Assembly: GCA_041398905.1 (NCBI GenBank)
Contig: JAWKTV010000005.1
Location: 124,001-188,000 of the forward strand
Length of the DNA stretch: 64,000 nucleotides
Source of the DNA: JAWKTV01 sp041398905
GTDB taxonomy: Bacteria; Planctomycetota; Planctomycetia; Planctomycetales; Planctomycetaceae
Direction: 5' to 3'
Positions 43,908 through 53,898 of the stretch are shown piece after piece. The notes beneath the pieces are model-generated. The model ran no database searches and was not told the DNA's origin. It saw nothing but the letters and a program-made list of their open reading frames with translations. Position 1 is the first letter of the stretch, and every line of letters begins with the position of its first letter. The position numbers and the translations under genes are program-made.

Positions 43908-44404
43908 GGAGTCCTCAGAGATCCCGAATGGTGCTGAGTTCGCAAGTCCTGACGAACCGCCCGTTGAACAGAACCTGAAATCGACTTCCAGTCCGCAAGT
44001 AGGAACTCGTCGCTGCGCGAGATTCCGTCGGGAGTTGATCGGCGGGTTGCGCATGGTAGGTTCCTCCACGCGCCGTTCAGGGTCGTGGTTGCTCATGGAT
44101 TCGCGAAGAACCGGGAAACTCTCCGCGACCGTGTCGGGCAGCCCCGGACGGTACGTTCGCCATATCCCTCCGCGTTGATCCCACGTGTGGTAATGCAGCG
44201 GCAGTCGGCGCTTCAGATCGACACAGGTTTCGGTAGACTGTCGCAGGGTCATCCCGCGTCATGGCGCTCGGCGGGGCAGTCAGGTGAACAGCCTGTCGAC
44301 CGAGACTGGCGGGCTGGGTCGGTGTGCGGGCGGAGTGCCATCAGCGGCATCCGGCCGACCTGGGAGAAGCCGCCCTGTGACCAGGAGTGCGAGGAGGTTG
44401 ACGG
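43908..44404. other. Intergenic region upstream of glgB, nothing recognised
   Basis: About 500 bases between the serpin terminator and glgB. Small overlapping frames only, no motifs. It is expected to hold the glgB promoter; no clear -35/-10 pair found. The glgB ribosome site (GAGGAGG) is at its right end. Confidence 0.4.
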
Positions 44405-46348
44405 ATGGCAGCCACACAGGAAATGACGCAGCGAACCCGCCCTTGGGCCGCTGCTCAGCAACACGCGATGGGGCTTGGAATGAACTGTACCGCCTATCAC
44501 TACTTCGGAGCGCACCCAATTGTGCAGGATGGGGTTCCAGGAGCCCGCTTTGCCGTTTGGGCGCCGAATGCTCGCGAGGTCTGCGTTGTTTGCGATGGCA
44601 ACGGCTGGCAGCATGGGGGCTTCTACCTGCACGGCAGCGACTCCGGCGTGTGGAGCGGCTTTATTCCGAACATGCCTGTCGGCGCGACCTATAAGTACAG
44701 TATTCGCAACCTCGACGGAGGGCTGCTCGAGAAGGCCGACCCTTACGCTTTCTCCGCCGAGCATCCGCCGAAGACCGCGTCGATTGTGACGGACCTTTCG
44801 ACGCTCGAATGGACCGATCAGGCGTGGATGGAACGCCGACGGCAGTTCGACTGGCAGCACTCGCCGATGTCGATCTACGAAGTGCATATCGGTGCGTGGA
44901 AGCGGCCCTGGAACGGTCGCCGCTACCACACCTACGCCGAACTGGCCTCGATGCTGGTCGATTACTGCACCGAGATGGGGTTCACGCATGTCGAATTGAT
45001 GCCAATCACCGAGCATCCGTTCGATGGCTCATGGGGTTACCAGACGACTGGCTACTTCGCCCCGACGAGTCGCTACGGTTCGCCCCGAGACTTTCAGCAA
45101 TTCGTCGATACGCTGCATCGGGCGAACATCGGGGTGATTCTCGACTGGGTACCCGCTCACTTCCCGTCGGACGCACACGGCCTGGGCCGCTTTGATGGGA
45201 CGGCCCTCTTCGAGCATGCGGACCCGCGTCAGGGTTACCATCCCGACTGGGACACGTACATCTTCAACTACGGCCGCAACGAGGTTCGCAACTTCCTGCT
45301 GTCGAGCGCCCGCTTCTGGTGCGACGTCTACCACATCGACGGGCTGCGGGTCGACGCGGTGGCGTCAATGCTGTACCTCGACTACAGCCGCAAGCAGGGC
45401 GAGTGGATTCCCAATCAGCACGGCGGTCGCGAGAACCTCGACGCGATTCGTTTCTTGCAGGACTTCAACGGCATGATCCACGGGGAGTTCCCCGGCGTGG
45501 TGACGATGGCGGAGGAGTCGACTTCGTGGGGCGGAGTGTCGCGGCCGGTGTACACGGGCGGACTAGGCTTCAGTATGAAGTGGGACATGGGCTGGATGAA
45601 CGACACGCTGCGGTACCTCCGCCGCGACCCAATCCATCGCAAGTTCCACCAGCATGAACTCTCGTTCCGCATGATCTACGCCTTCACCGAGAACTTCATA
45701 CTGCCGCTGTCGCACGATGAAGTCGTTCACGGCAAAGGTTCGCTGATCGCGCAGATGCCGGGCGACGACTGGCAGAAGTTCGCGAACCTGCGTTTGCTGT
45801 TCGGGTATCAGTACACGACGCCTGGCAAACCGCTGTTGTTCATGGGTGGCGAGTTCGCCCAGCGGACCGAGTTCAACCATGACGATCAACTGCAATGGGA
45901 TCTCTTGAAGTTCCCGTCGCACGACGGCATCAAGCGGTTCATTGGCGACTGCAATCGGCTGGTTCGTGAGCAGCCGGCCCTGTACGAACGCGACTTCGAG
46001 GGAGACGGCTTCTGCTGGATCAGCGCCGACGACGCGGACCACAGCGTCTACACCTGGCGACGCCATGCCGCAAGCCCCGATGACCTGATCATCGTCGCCA
46101 TGAACATGACGCCGACGGTGCATCACAACTACCGGATCGGCGTGCCGGTGGCGGGGGGCTACGAGGAAATTCTCAACAGCGACGCGGCCATCTACGGCGG
46201 GTCGAACGTTGGCAATGCGGGGGCGACGAAGTCAATGCCCGCTCCGATGCATGGGCAAAAGCAGAGCATCGAGATCACGTTGCCGCCGCTCTCCATCGTG
46301 ATATTCAAGCTGGAGAAGGGGACCGCCTCGACGACAACACTGGCATAG
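44405..46348 (+). CDS. glgB: 1,4-alpha-glucan branching enzyme
   Basis: 647 residues from the ATG at 44405, with a perfect GGAGG nine bases upstream. The protein has an N-terminal CBM48 (GARFAVWAPNAREVCVV), the GH13 barrel and an alpha-amylase C domain. Catalytic residues are visible at the family spacing: nucleophile Asp317 in GLRVDAVASMLYLDY, acid/base Glu370 in TMAEEST, and the transition-state Asp in LSHDEVVHGK. It cuts alpha-1,4 glucan chains and rejoins them as alpha-1,6 branches in glycogen. It lacks the extra N-terminal N1 module of the E. coli enzyme. No other glycogen gene (glgA, glgC, glgP) is in the window. Confidence 0.97.
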   Translation: MAATQEMTQRTRPWAAAQQHAMGLGMNCTAYHYFGAHPIVQDGVPGARFAVWAPNAREVCVVCDGNGWQHGGFYLHGSDSGVWSGFIPNMPVGATYKYSIRNLDGGLLEKADPYAFSAEHPPKTASIVTDLSTLEWTDQAWMERRRQFDWQHSPMSIYEVHIGAWKRPWNGRRYHTYAELASMLVDYCTEMGFTHVELMPITEHPFDGSWGYQTTGYFAPTSRYGSPRDFQQFVDTLHRANIGVILDWVPAHFPSDAHGLGRFDGTALFEHADPRQGYHPDWDTYIFNYGRNEVRNFLLSSARFWCDVYHIDGLRVDAVASMLYLDYSRKQGEWIPNQHGGRENLDAIRFLQDFNGMIHGEFPGVVTMAEESTSWGGVSRPVYTGGLGFSMKWDMGWMNDTLRYLRRDPIHRKFHQHELSFRMIYAFTENFILPLSHDEVVHGKGSLIAQMPGDDWQKFANLRLLFGYQYTTPGKPLLFMGGEFAQRTEFNHDDQLQWDLLKFPSHDGIKRFIGDCNRLVREQPALYERDFEGDGFCWISADDADHSVYTWRRHAASPDDLIIVAMNMTPTVHHNYRIGVPVAGGYEEILNSDAAIYGGSNVGNAGATKSMPAPMHGQKQSIEITLPPLSIVIFKLEKGTASTTTLA

Positions 46349-46458
46349 CGGCTGGGACGGCGGGCCGGTACAACGAAGCGTACGCCGAGGGCCAGGTTCG
46401 TCGATGATGTCCCGGACTGTGGACGATCGAGCGCGGCCGTGCATGTGAAGGTGGCTTC

Positions 46459-47884
46459 ATGTCGAATCCAATGTTCACCCGTCTGCCATTCTCGCGCCGC
46501 GACCTGTTCTGTCGCGCGGGCTGCGGAGTCGGCTCAATCGCGCTGGCATCGCTACTGGCGGAAGACCTGCCGGCCGGCGACGCCGAGCCGCTCGCACCCC
46601 GGGTGACTCATCTGCCGCCGCGCGCGAAGAACGTGATCTTCGTGCACCTGGTCGGCGGCTCCTTCACACCTGGACCTGTTCGACCACAAGCCGGAGTTGC
46701 GGCGACTGAGCGGTCAGCCGATGCCTGACGACCTCTGGGAGGGTTTGCGGCTGGCGTTCATTCGTGAAGCCGGACCTGCTCGGCTCGCCCTACCGCTTCG
46801 ACCGACACGGTGCGAGTGGTCTCGAGCTTTCGAACTGTTGCCGCACCTGGGCAAGGTCGCCGACGAGCTGTGTCATCAGGGATTGCACACCGAGCACTTC
46901 AATCACGCTCCGGCGCAGCTGTTTTTCACGACCGGTTTCGGCCGGTTCGGTCGTCCATCGCTCGGCTCGTGGGTGAACTACGGGCTGGGCAGCGAGAACC
47001 GCAACCTGCCGGGGTTTGTGGTGATGGTCACGGGCAGCGTCGCCGGAGCCGGCAACAGCCTGTGGGGCAGCGGATTCCTGCCGAGCGTTTACCAGGGGAT
47101 CGAGTTTCGCACGCAGGGAGACCCGGTGCTGTTTCTGTCGAATCCCGCGGGGATGACGACGGATGATCGCCGCCGGATCATCGAGAGCGTCAACCAGCTC
47201 AACCGGGCGCAGCTCGATGAGGTCGGTGATCCCGAGATTGCGACCCGCATCAACCAGTACGAGCTGGCCTACCGCATGCAGTCGGCGGTGCCGGAGTTGA
47301 TGGATCTCTCATCCGAGCCGAAGCATGTTCAAGCCGCCTACGGCGCACAGCCGGGCAAGACGAGTTTCGCCAACAACTGTCTGCTGGCCCGCAGGCTCAT
47401 CGAGCGGGGCGTCCGCTTCGTCCAACTCTTCGACGAGGGCTGGGACCATCACAGTGGGGTCTTCAAAGGGCTGCCGAACAAGTGCAAGCAGGTCGATCAG
47501 CCGCTCGCCGCGTTGATCGCCGATCTCAAGGCTCGCGGCCTGCTGGATGAAACGCTGGTGGTGTGGGGAGCCGAGTTCGGCCGCACGCCGATGGTGCAGG
47601 GAAAGTCCAACACGGGCGAGAACAACAACATCGGCCGCGATCACCACAAGGATGCTTTCTCCGTCTGGATGGCGGGCGGCGGTGTGAAGGGGGGCTTCAC
47701 CTATGGACGGACCGACGACATCGGCTTTCATGTGGCCGAGAACCCGATGCACGTCAACGACTTTCATGCGACGCTGTTGCATCTGCTGGGGCTCAACCAC
47801 GAGCAACTGACGTTCCGTTTCCAGGGACGCGAGTTCCGGCTGACGGATGTCGCGGGGAAGGTGGCCCACGAGATCATCGCGTAG
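46459..47884 (+). pseudogene. DUF1501 family protein, three frameshifts
   Basis: It starts MSNPMFTRLPFSRRDLFCRA, a twin-arginine signal. The rest matches DUF1501: HLPPRAKNVIFVHLVGG, then after a shift HLDLFDHKPELRRLSGQP, GSPYRFDRHGASGLEL, HTEHFNHAPAQLFFTTG, LLARRLIERGVRFVQLFDEG, VVWGAEFGRTPMVQG and the typical end LHLLGLNHEQLTFRFQGREF. Frames change near 46665, 46767 and 46830; the third equals one lost G. With these corrected it would be about 475 residues and closely similar in layout to the intact gene at 51002-52459. It lies 110 bases after glgB on the same strand, with no cytochrome-type partner gene. Confidence 0.85.
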
Positions 47885-47940
47885 GCCGCGCACTGTCGGC
47901 CGTCCGGTTCCGGGTTTGCGAGCCGATGCAGGTCTCCCTG

Positions 47941-48995
47941 TTACGGGAACGCGAAGATCAACCCGGTATAGGCCGCTCCTGAGACGACCGCCGCTTTGGC
48001 GTTCAGCGGCACCGGCGTGCTCAGCTTCGGGGCGCACTCGCCGGGACGATGGTAGCCGAGCGGGTACACCTTGCGGCACGGCGGGTCGAGCGCCATCTGG
48101 TACGGTAGTCCAATGAGCTGCACGCCGAACCGCGCCGATGATGCCAGCGGTTGGAGGATTGGGCCGTAGGTGTGGCCACTCCGCTCAAGCCCCGGATCCT
48201 CGAAATACAGCGGCTGCGAAAAGACGTTGGAAGGCTGCCAGTAGTATTCCAGGTGCGGAAAGCAGCGATCATGGCTGGCCGCTGAGACGGGCAGGCTGCG
48301 CACGTTCGGACATTTGTTCGCCTGGCCAACAACTCCGCAAACCTCGGCGCCGGTGGGCGAATAGTCGTGGTACGGCAGGATCGAACTGAGCGGCGTCATG
48401 CCGTACGCGATCGTCGACTCGGCCGACGACTCTGACTGAAGTTCGTCGAGGCCATCGAGGTTCGCGACGGTGGCGGCTTCGCCCGACTCGTACGGCGACA
48501 ACAACGGCAGGGCCTCATCGCCGGCGGCACAACAAACGCGTGCGAGACACTTCCGGAGAAGAGGCCTTCGGCGAAGGGATCGACCTCAAGCGGTTCGCGG
48601 CTCCGAACAACAGGACAACCCGTTCAACATCGGCGGAAATCCGCGTGACGAACTGTGATCGCGAGGCGAACGGGTGACGAGGCCGCTCCGCGACCGCTGT
48701 CGTATCAACTCCCCGAAACACTCCCCGCGATCGCCCGCGCGGTCGACGGGCGATGATACACCGTTGCCTCGCGGAGTAAATGGGCTGCCGAAGGGGTGCC
48801 GTCCTGGTCGACGCTGCGAGTGGCGGCCCACCCCGGCAGGTGTGGCTGCGTCGCGACGATACCTGCTCGCGGCGGCAAGTCCGGTCGGTCCCACAACGAG
48901 GACTGCGCGGAGACGCCGTTGCCGGTGAACACCGCACTGGCGAACACGAGCTGGGCCGCTCCGCGGACCAGCCTGTTAGCTGTCCCGCGGAGCAT
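47941..48995 (-). pseudogene. Secreted planctomycetal hypothetical protein, frameshifted
   Basis: The clearest part is the C-terminal 188 codons (47941-48504), including CFPHLEYYWQPSNVFSQPLY and FEDPGLERSGHTYGPILQPL, a Trp/Tyr/Pro-rich pattern I associate with conserved exported planctomycetal proteins of unknown function. A likely N-terminus is the ATG at 48995 within the guaB 3' end: MLRGTANRLVRGAAQLVFAS then AVFTGNGVSAQ, a good signal peptide. The middle (48500-48760) must cross at least two frameshifts; one frame there reads EPLEVDPFAEGLFSG in pieces. Joining the ends into one gene is my inference. If the joins are wrong, only the 47941-48504 portion is supported. Confidence 0.45.
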
Positions 48996-50466
48996 GCTCC
49001 ATCGAGTAGTTTGGCGCTTCCTGCGTGATGGCGATGTCATGTGGATGGTTCTCCCTCACCGTGGCTGCGGAAACGCGAAGGAACCGGGCCTCCGTCCGCA
49101 GCGCGTCGACGGTCTTTACGCCGAGATAACCCATCCCGGCACGCAGACCTCCCACCAGTTGATACAACAGCCCGCTGAGCGGACCTTTGTACGGGACCCG
49201 CCCTTCGACACCTTCCGGGACCAGCTTGGGCCGGCCTTTCAGGTCTTCTTCCGTGATCGTCTGTCTGTAGCGGTCGCTGCTTCCCTGGACCATCGCCCCG
49301 AGTGAGCCCATGCCGCGATACCGTTTGAACGTTCGGCCCTGATAGAGAATCATCTCTCCGGGGCTTTCATCGAGTCCGGCCAGCAGGCCGCCGAGCATCA
49401 CCGAGTGTGCACCGGCGGCGAGCGCCTTGGTCATGTCTCCGCTGTACCTGATCCCTCCGTCGGCAATCACCGGGACATCGCTGCCCGCGGTCGCCGCCAC
49501 CGCATTGGAGACCGCCGTGAGTTGCGGGACTCCGACGCCGGAGATGATGCGCGTGGTGCAGATCGACCCGGGGCCGATGCCGACCTTGATGGCGTCCGCG
49601 CCCGCCTCGAGCAGATCCTTCGCTCCTTCGTAGGTGGCCACATTGCCGGCGATCACGTCGATCGTCGGCCATTGCCGTTTGATCTCGCGGACAGTCTCGA
49701 TGATGTTTTTCGAGTGCCCGTGTGCCGAGTCGACGACCAGGACATCGACGCCGGAGTCGATCATGCGGCTGGCCCGTGCGAGGTCCGTCGCCCCGACAGC
49801 CGCGCCAACCCGCAATCTTCCCCGAGAGTCCTTATTTGCCCGGGGGAACCGCAGGTTCTTGTCGATGTCCTTGATCGTGATCAGCCCCTTCAGTTGATAT
49901 GCATCGTCCACAAGCAGCAGTTTCTCGACCTTGTTTTCGCGGAGGATCCGCTCCGCATCCTTCAGCTCCGTCGACTCGGAAGCGGTGATGAGCTTGTCCT
50001 TGGTCATCACCTGTTCGACCCGCATCTGACCCGATTCGAGAAACCGGAGATCGCGGCGCGTGATAATCCCTTTAAGCTTTCCATCCGCACCAACAATCGG
50101 CACGCCGCCGATGTTGCGCTCGTCCATCAGCTCGATCGCTTCGGCAACTGTTGCCTGTGGCGGAAGCGTCACGGGGTCGACGATGACGCCGTGCTCGCTC
50201 CGTTTCACCCGATCAACCTGCAAAGCCTGTTGATCGGTTGTGAGGTTCTTATGGATGATGCCGATTCCCCCCTCCTGCGCCATGCCGATCGCCATGTCGC
50301 TCTCGGTCACGGTGTCCATCGGGCTGGATACGATCGGGACGTTCAGCGTGATGTTGCGGGTCAGGCGGCTGCTGACGTCCACGTCAGCCGGGACGACCTC
50401 GCTGTAAGCGGGGACGAGGAGGACATCGTCGAACGTCAGGCCGGTTTCGAGGATGCGGTCTTTCAT
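48976..50466 (-). CDS. guaB: Inosine-5'-monophosphate dehydrogenase
   Basis: 496 residues, full length and intact. The TIM barrel begins ETGLTFDDVLLVPAYSEV. Two CBS domains are inserted at about residues 95-205 (ATVAEAIELMDERNIGGVPI and ELKDAERILRENKVEKLLLV). The catalytic Cys303 sits in GIGPGSICTTRI, the NAD/K+ loop in IADGGIRYSGDMTKALAAGA, and the flap Arg-Tyr motif in GSSDRYRQ. It oxidises IMP to XMP with NAD in guanine nucleotide synthesis. guaA is not adjacent. The last 20 bases may overlap the start of the next minus-strand gene. The leader region contains a structured repeat (50634-50693). Confidence 0.98.
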   Translation of the reverse strand: MKDRILETGLTFDDVLLVPAYSEVVPADVDVSSRLTRNITLNVPIVSSPMDTVTESDMAIGMAQEGGIGIIHKNLTTDQQALQVDRVKRSEHGVIVDPVTLPPQATVAEAIELMDERNIGGVPIVGADGKLKGIITRRDLRFLESGQMRVEQVMTKDKLITASESTELKDAERILRENKVEKLLLVDDAYQLKGLITIKDIDKNLRFPRANKDSRGRLRVGAAVGATDLARASRMIDSGVDVLVVDSAHGHSKNIIETVREIKRQWPTIDVIAGNVATYEGAKDLLEAGADAIKVGIGPGSICTTRIISGVGVPQLTAVSNAVAATAGSDVPVIADGGIRYSGDMTKALAAGAHSVMLGGLLAGLDESPGEMILYQGRTFKRYRGMGSLGAMVQGSSDRYRQTITEEDLKGRPKLVPEGVEGRVPYKGPLSGLLYQLVGGLRAGMGYLGVKTVDALRTEARFLRVSAATVRENHPHDIAITQEAPNYSMEHAPRDS

Positions 50467-51001
50467 GATGGCTTAGACTTTGCAGGGCGGGAAAAGTGCG
50501 CGGGAGGGACGAACTGACGGCATTGAACAGGTCCGGCGACACGGCGGGCGTCAGCCCCCGCATCGGATACCCCGGCTCGGCAGGGTTACCGACGACGGCC
50601 GGCTCAACCCCCAAAAGTCTGCGGTCACTCAACGCAGCCGGCCCGCAGCACCTCTGGGGAACAGCGTTCCCAAAGGCGCAGCGGGCCGGTTGCTTGCTCG
50701 AGACCACTCACGTTGGCGGTCGATGTCCCTTACCATCGATCAATGATAACCCGAGTCCGACACATTTTCCAGTTGTGGAGATGCCGTGTCTCGGAGCGGG
50801 GGAGATCCTCGACCAGGCGACCGCCTTGGTGCAGTGGGCGCACTCGAGAGCGATGCTCCCGATGTTGGCACCGATGGCCGCGAGGGGCCTTGCCTTCTGC
50901 TCATCCGCAGCAAAGCTGCTACAATCCATCAACGTTCGCCGTAGCGTCTACGTTCGCCGCGGCGTGCCGATCCAGACACTCCGCTTGCGAGAGCTTCCGC
51001 C
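50467..51001. other. Divergent intergenic region with structured repeat-like element
   Basis: 535 bases between guaB and a DUF1501 gene. It contains the nested hairpin at 50634-50693 and a smaller GGCGGGCGTCAGCCCCCG pairing at about 50542-50559. Translations in any frame are not protein-like. No tRNA or promoter was recognised. Confidence 0.4.
50634..50693. repeat. Nested inverted repeat, candidate intergenic repeat or structured RNA
   Basis: The outer arms GCAGCCGGCCCGC (50634-50646) and GCGGGCCGGTTGC (50681-50693) pair at 12 of 13 positions, the remaining one being a wobble. The enclosed segment folds again: GGGAAC (50657-50662) with GTTCCC (50666-50671). It starts about 170 bases upstream of the guaB start codon. 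It may be a dispersed intergenic repeat of this genome or part of the guaB leader. Confidence 0.45.
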
Positions 51002-52459
51002 ATGCTGCGTCGACAACTTCTCTCTCGGGCTGGTTGCGGATTCGGGCTGCTTGGTCTCGCCGGATTGATGCACTCCGACGGGTTGCTCGACTCCCCGCTG
51101 CGCGCCGCGGGCGGTGTCGACGAGATCGCACTGAATCCACTGCTTCCCAAGCAGCCGCACTTTCCCGGGCGGGCCAAGCGGGTGATCTGGCTGTTCATCA
51201 ACGGTGGTCCCAGTCATGTCGACACCTGGGATTACAAGCCGGGACTGACCAAATGGAACGGAAAGTCGATCAAGGAGTTCGACCCGGAGTTCCAGGATAC
51301 CACCGGGTTCTTCAAGAACGCCGTCGGGAACCTGATGCAGTCCCCGTTTGAGTTCAGCCCGCGCGGCGAGTGCGGCAAGCTGGTCTCTTCGATCTTCCCG
51401 CACCTGGGCGAGCACGTCGACAAGATGACGTTCATCCACTCCGGCCATACGGAGTCGAACAATCACTCGCCCGCGCTGTTCGCCATGAATTGCGGCATGC
51501 CGCGGATGGGCTTCCCCTGCGTCGGATCGTGGGTGACCTACGGACTTGGCAGCGAAAGCGAGAGCCTGCCGGCGTTCGTGGTGATGAGTGATCCGAAGGG
51601 CCGCGGACTGCCCAAGGGGCACGCCGCCAATTGGAGCGCCGGCTTCCTCCCCGGCGTCTTTCAGGGGACGCACCTGAAACCCACCGGCGATCCGATCGAG
51701 AACCTTGAGCGTCCCTCCGCCATGACCGCCGCCGACCAGCGACGTCAACTCGACTTCCTGCAGGAACTCAATCGGATGCAGTTGGAACAGCATCCGCACG
51801 AGGGGGAGCTGGCGGCCCGCATCGAGAGCTACGAACTCGCCTTCCGCATGCAGTCCGCTGCGCCCGAAGCACTCGACATCGCCGCCGAACCGCAGCACAT
51901 TCAGGACCTGTACGGCATCGGCGTCGAGCAGTGCGACCACTTCGCACGTCAGTGTCTCACCGCCCGGCGGCTGCTGGAACGAGGGGTCCGCTTCGTCCAG
52001 ATCTATTCCGGCGGGATGGAGAACCAGCGTTCTTGGGATGGTCATTCGGACATTCAGGGAAACCACTCTCAGTTCGCTGGCGAGACCGACCAGCCCGTCG
52101 CCGGTTTGCTCAGCGACCTCGCGCAGCGCGGGCTGCTGGAAGACACGCTGGTCATCTGGTGCGGCGAGTTTGGTCGGCTGCCCATCGCACAGACGGGTGA
52201 CAAGCCGGGCCGGGATCACAACCCGCACTGCTTTACCGCGTGGATGGCGGGCGGGGGCGTCAAGGGCGGCACGACATATGGGGCGTCGGATGAGATCGGC
52301 TACAAGGCGGCCGAGAACCGTGTCCACCTCAACGATCTGCACGCCACGATCCTGCACCTGCTGGGGATCGATCACGAACGCCTGACTTACAAGTACAACG
52401 GTCGCCGCTTCCGTCTGACGGATGTCGCCGGTGAGGTGATTCGAGACGTGCTGGCGTAG
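51002..52459 (+). CDS. DUF1501 family protein
   Basis: 485 residues, intact. The export signal is MLRRQLLSRAGCGFGLLGLAG, close to a twin-arginine type. DUF1501 landmarks run through the whole protein: AKRVIWLFINGGPSHVDTWD, FSPRGECGKLVSSIFPHLGE, HTESNNHSPALFAMNCGMPR, VGSWVTYGLGSESESLPAFV, LTARRLLERGVRFVQIYSGG, VIWCGEFGRLPI, GRDHNPHCFTAWMAGGG and the end LHLLGIDHERLTYKYNGRRF. It is the alkaline-phosphatase/sulfatase-like fold; the Asp and His residues in these motifs are candidate metal ligands. In planctomycetes the usual upstream partner encodes a DUF1549/DUF1553 protein; none is here. Confidence 0.93.
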   Translation: MLRRQLLSRAGCGFGLLGLAGLMHSDGLLDSPLRAAGGVDEIALNPLLPKQPHFPGRAKRVIWLFINGGPSHVDTWDYKPGLTKWNGKSIKEFDPEFQDTTGFFKNAVGNLMQSPFEFSPRGECGKLVSSIFPHLGEHVDKMTFIHSGHTESNNHSPALFAMNCGMPRMGFPCVGSWVTYGLGSESESLPAFVVMSDPKGRGLPKGHAANWSAGFLPGVFQGTHLKPTGDPIENLERPSAMTAADQRRQLDFLQELNRMQLEQHPHEGELAARIESYELAFRMQSAAPEALDIAAEPQHIQDLYGIGVEQCDHFARQCLTARRLLERGVRFVQIYSGGMENQRSWDGHSDIQGNHSQFAGETDQPVAGLLSDLAQRGLLEDTLVIWCGEFGRLPIAQTGDKPGRDHNPHCFTAWMAGGGVKGGTTYGASDEIGYKAAENRVHLNDLHATILHLLGIDHERLTYKYNGRRFRLTDVAGEVIRDVLA

Positions 52460-52576
52460 TGGCCCGTTCCAACATCCGTTTGCGTTTCGCCACCACACCT
52501 CGACAAGGCAGTGCCTCACCTGGCCCGCCGGCGCGGCGCCGGCGACGATCGCTGGTGGAGATCGGATCGAGAGTGC

Positions 52577-53721
52577 TTAGTCACCGGTGTACGTGTTGAC
52601 CGCTTCGCCGTACCGTGTTCCCGCGGGAGTGAACATGCGGAGGTACGTCAGGATGTCGATGTTCTCGCTGATGAAGCTGGTGTGAGAATCGGTCCAGGAG
52701 GCGACGACGCCGCCGGGATGCAGCGAACTTGGTCGCGGGGCGTGTCCCTCCGGTGCGGCGAGGTTGACGTTGACCATCGCAGCCAATTCGAGGTTACTCG
52801 TAGTCCCGGTGAACTGCAGTGCGGTGCCCGACGTACCACCGGCAACGCCAAACTGCGTTGGTGTGAAGTTCGTTCCGCCGACGATCCCATTGGAGTAGGC
52901 GAAGCCGGAGCCTCCCAGTGTTTCGTCGTTCCAGTGGGTCGCCTGCAGGTTCTCGGTCGTCAGCAGCGTGTGCGTGATGCCGTCTCCGTTGATGACATTC
53001 GACAGCCGCTGGAAGTATGAGTGGGGATCGAGGCCACCGCTGGAATTCCGCACGGTCGCGGGGAGGAACAGCATGGTCGCGATCGAGATCTGTAAAGAGG
53101 TCGACGATCCCTGGTCGCCTGGGAACCACTGTCGTCAAACTGCCAGCGGACCTGCCCCAGCGGTGGCTCATCCTTCAGCATGTTCGCCATCAGCCAGCAG
53201 GGGTGATCGACCCAGCCTTGGTTGACGACGTAGGACAACGTCCCGCCCGCACCCGCCGACGGATCATCCGGACACGTAAACAGCTTCATCGGCTTGTCGG
53301 CGAGACTAGGGTACGAGTTCGGATCGGCCGGAGAGTCGTTGAGCGCGGGAGTCACTTGCAGCAGTCGGTCATACATCGCGCGATCGCCGGTGTCGGGAAG
53401 CAACGCGACGGGCCAGGCGGCGGGCCGCGGGTTGGGAGCGGCCGTGGTGCCCTTCTCGACCGTCACGAGACCGCCATACGCGTTCGTCACGCCGCGAAAG
53501 AGTGGCAGTGTGTCGTCGCGGCGCGTGGTAAATCCGTGCACGGCCATGGCGAGTTGGCGCTGATGGCTGGTGCATTCCGTGCGGCGGGCCGCCTCCCGCG
53601 AGTTCTGTACGGCGGGCAAGATCAGCGAGGCCAGGACCGCAATGATTGCGATGACAACCAGCATCTCAATCAGTGTGAATCCTCTGCGCGCAACCCGATC
53701 CCCGTTTCGGCGAATTCGCAT
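52577..53721 (-). pseudogene. DUF1559 protein with prepilin-like N-terminus, one frameshift
   Basis: It starts MRIRRNGDRVARRGFTLIEM, continuing LVVIAIIAVLASLILPAVQ, a canonical type IV prepilin signal with Glu5, followed by NSREAARRTECTSHQRQLAM. The body has LFTCPDDPSAGAGGTLSYVV and ends NIDILTYLRMFTPAGTRYGE. The frame breaks at 53121-53123, where one base is missing from a GGG run; adding it gives QFDDSGSPGDQGSSTSLQIS and continues to the end (381 codons). The protein is probably processed by prepilin peptidase and exported; function unknown. It is convergent with the DUF1501 gene. Confidence 0.88.
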
Positions 53722-53898
53722 GGCTGACTCCCAGGAATGCTGTGACAGTTAGCACCGAGCAGACGTTGCTCTGCGCAAAACGTCGTCTGGTGGCCGATCG
53801 CAACGGGTAATCCCTACTTTCCCACGATCTTCTGTTGTCTTTCGGGAATCTCGCCACAACGGCGGCGAACGTTAAACCGGAGCGACTCTCGCTGCCGA

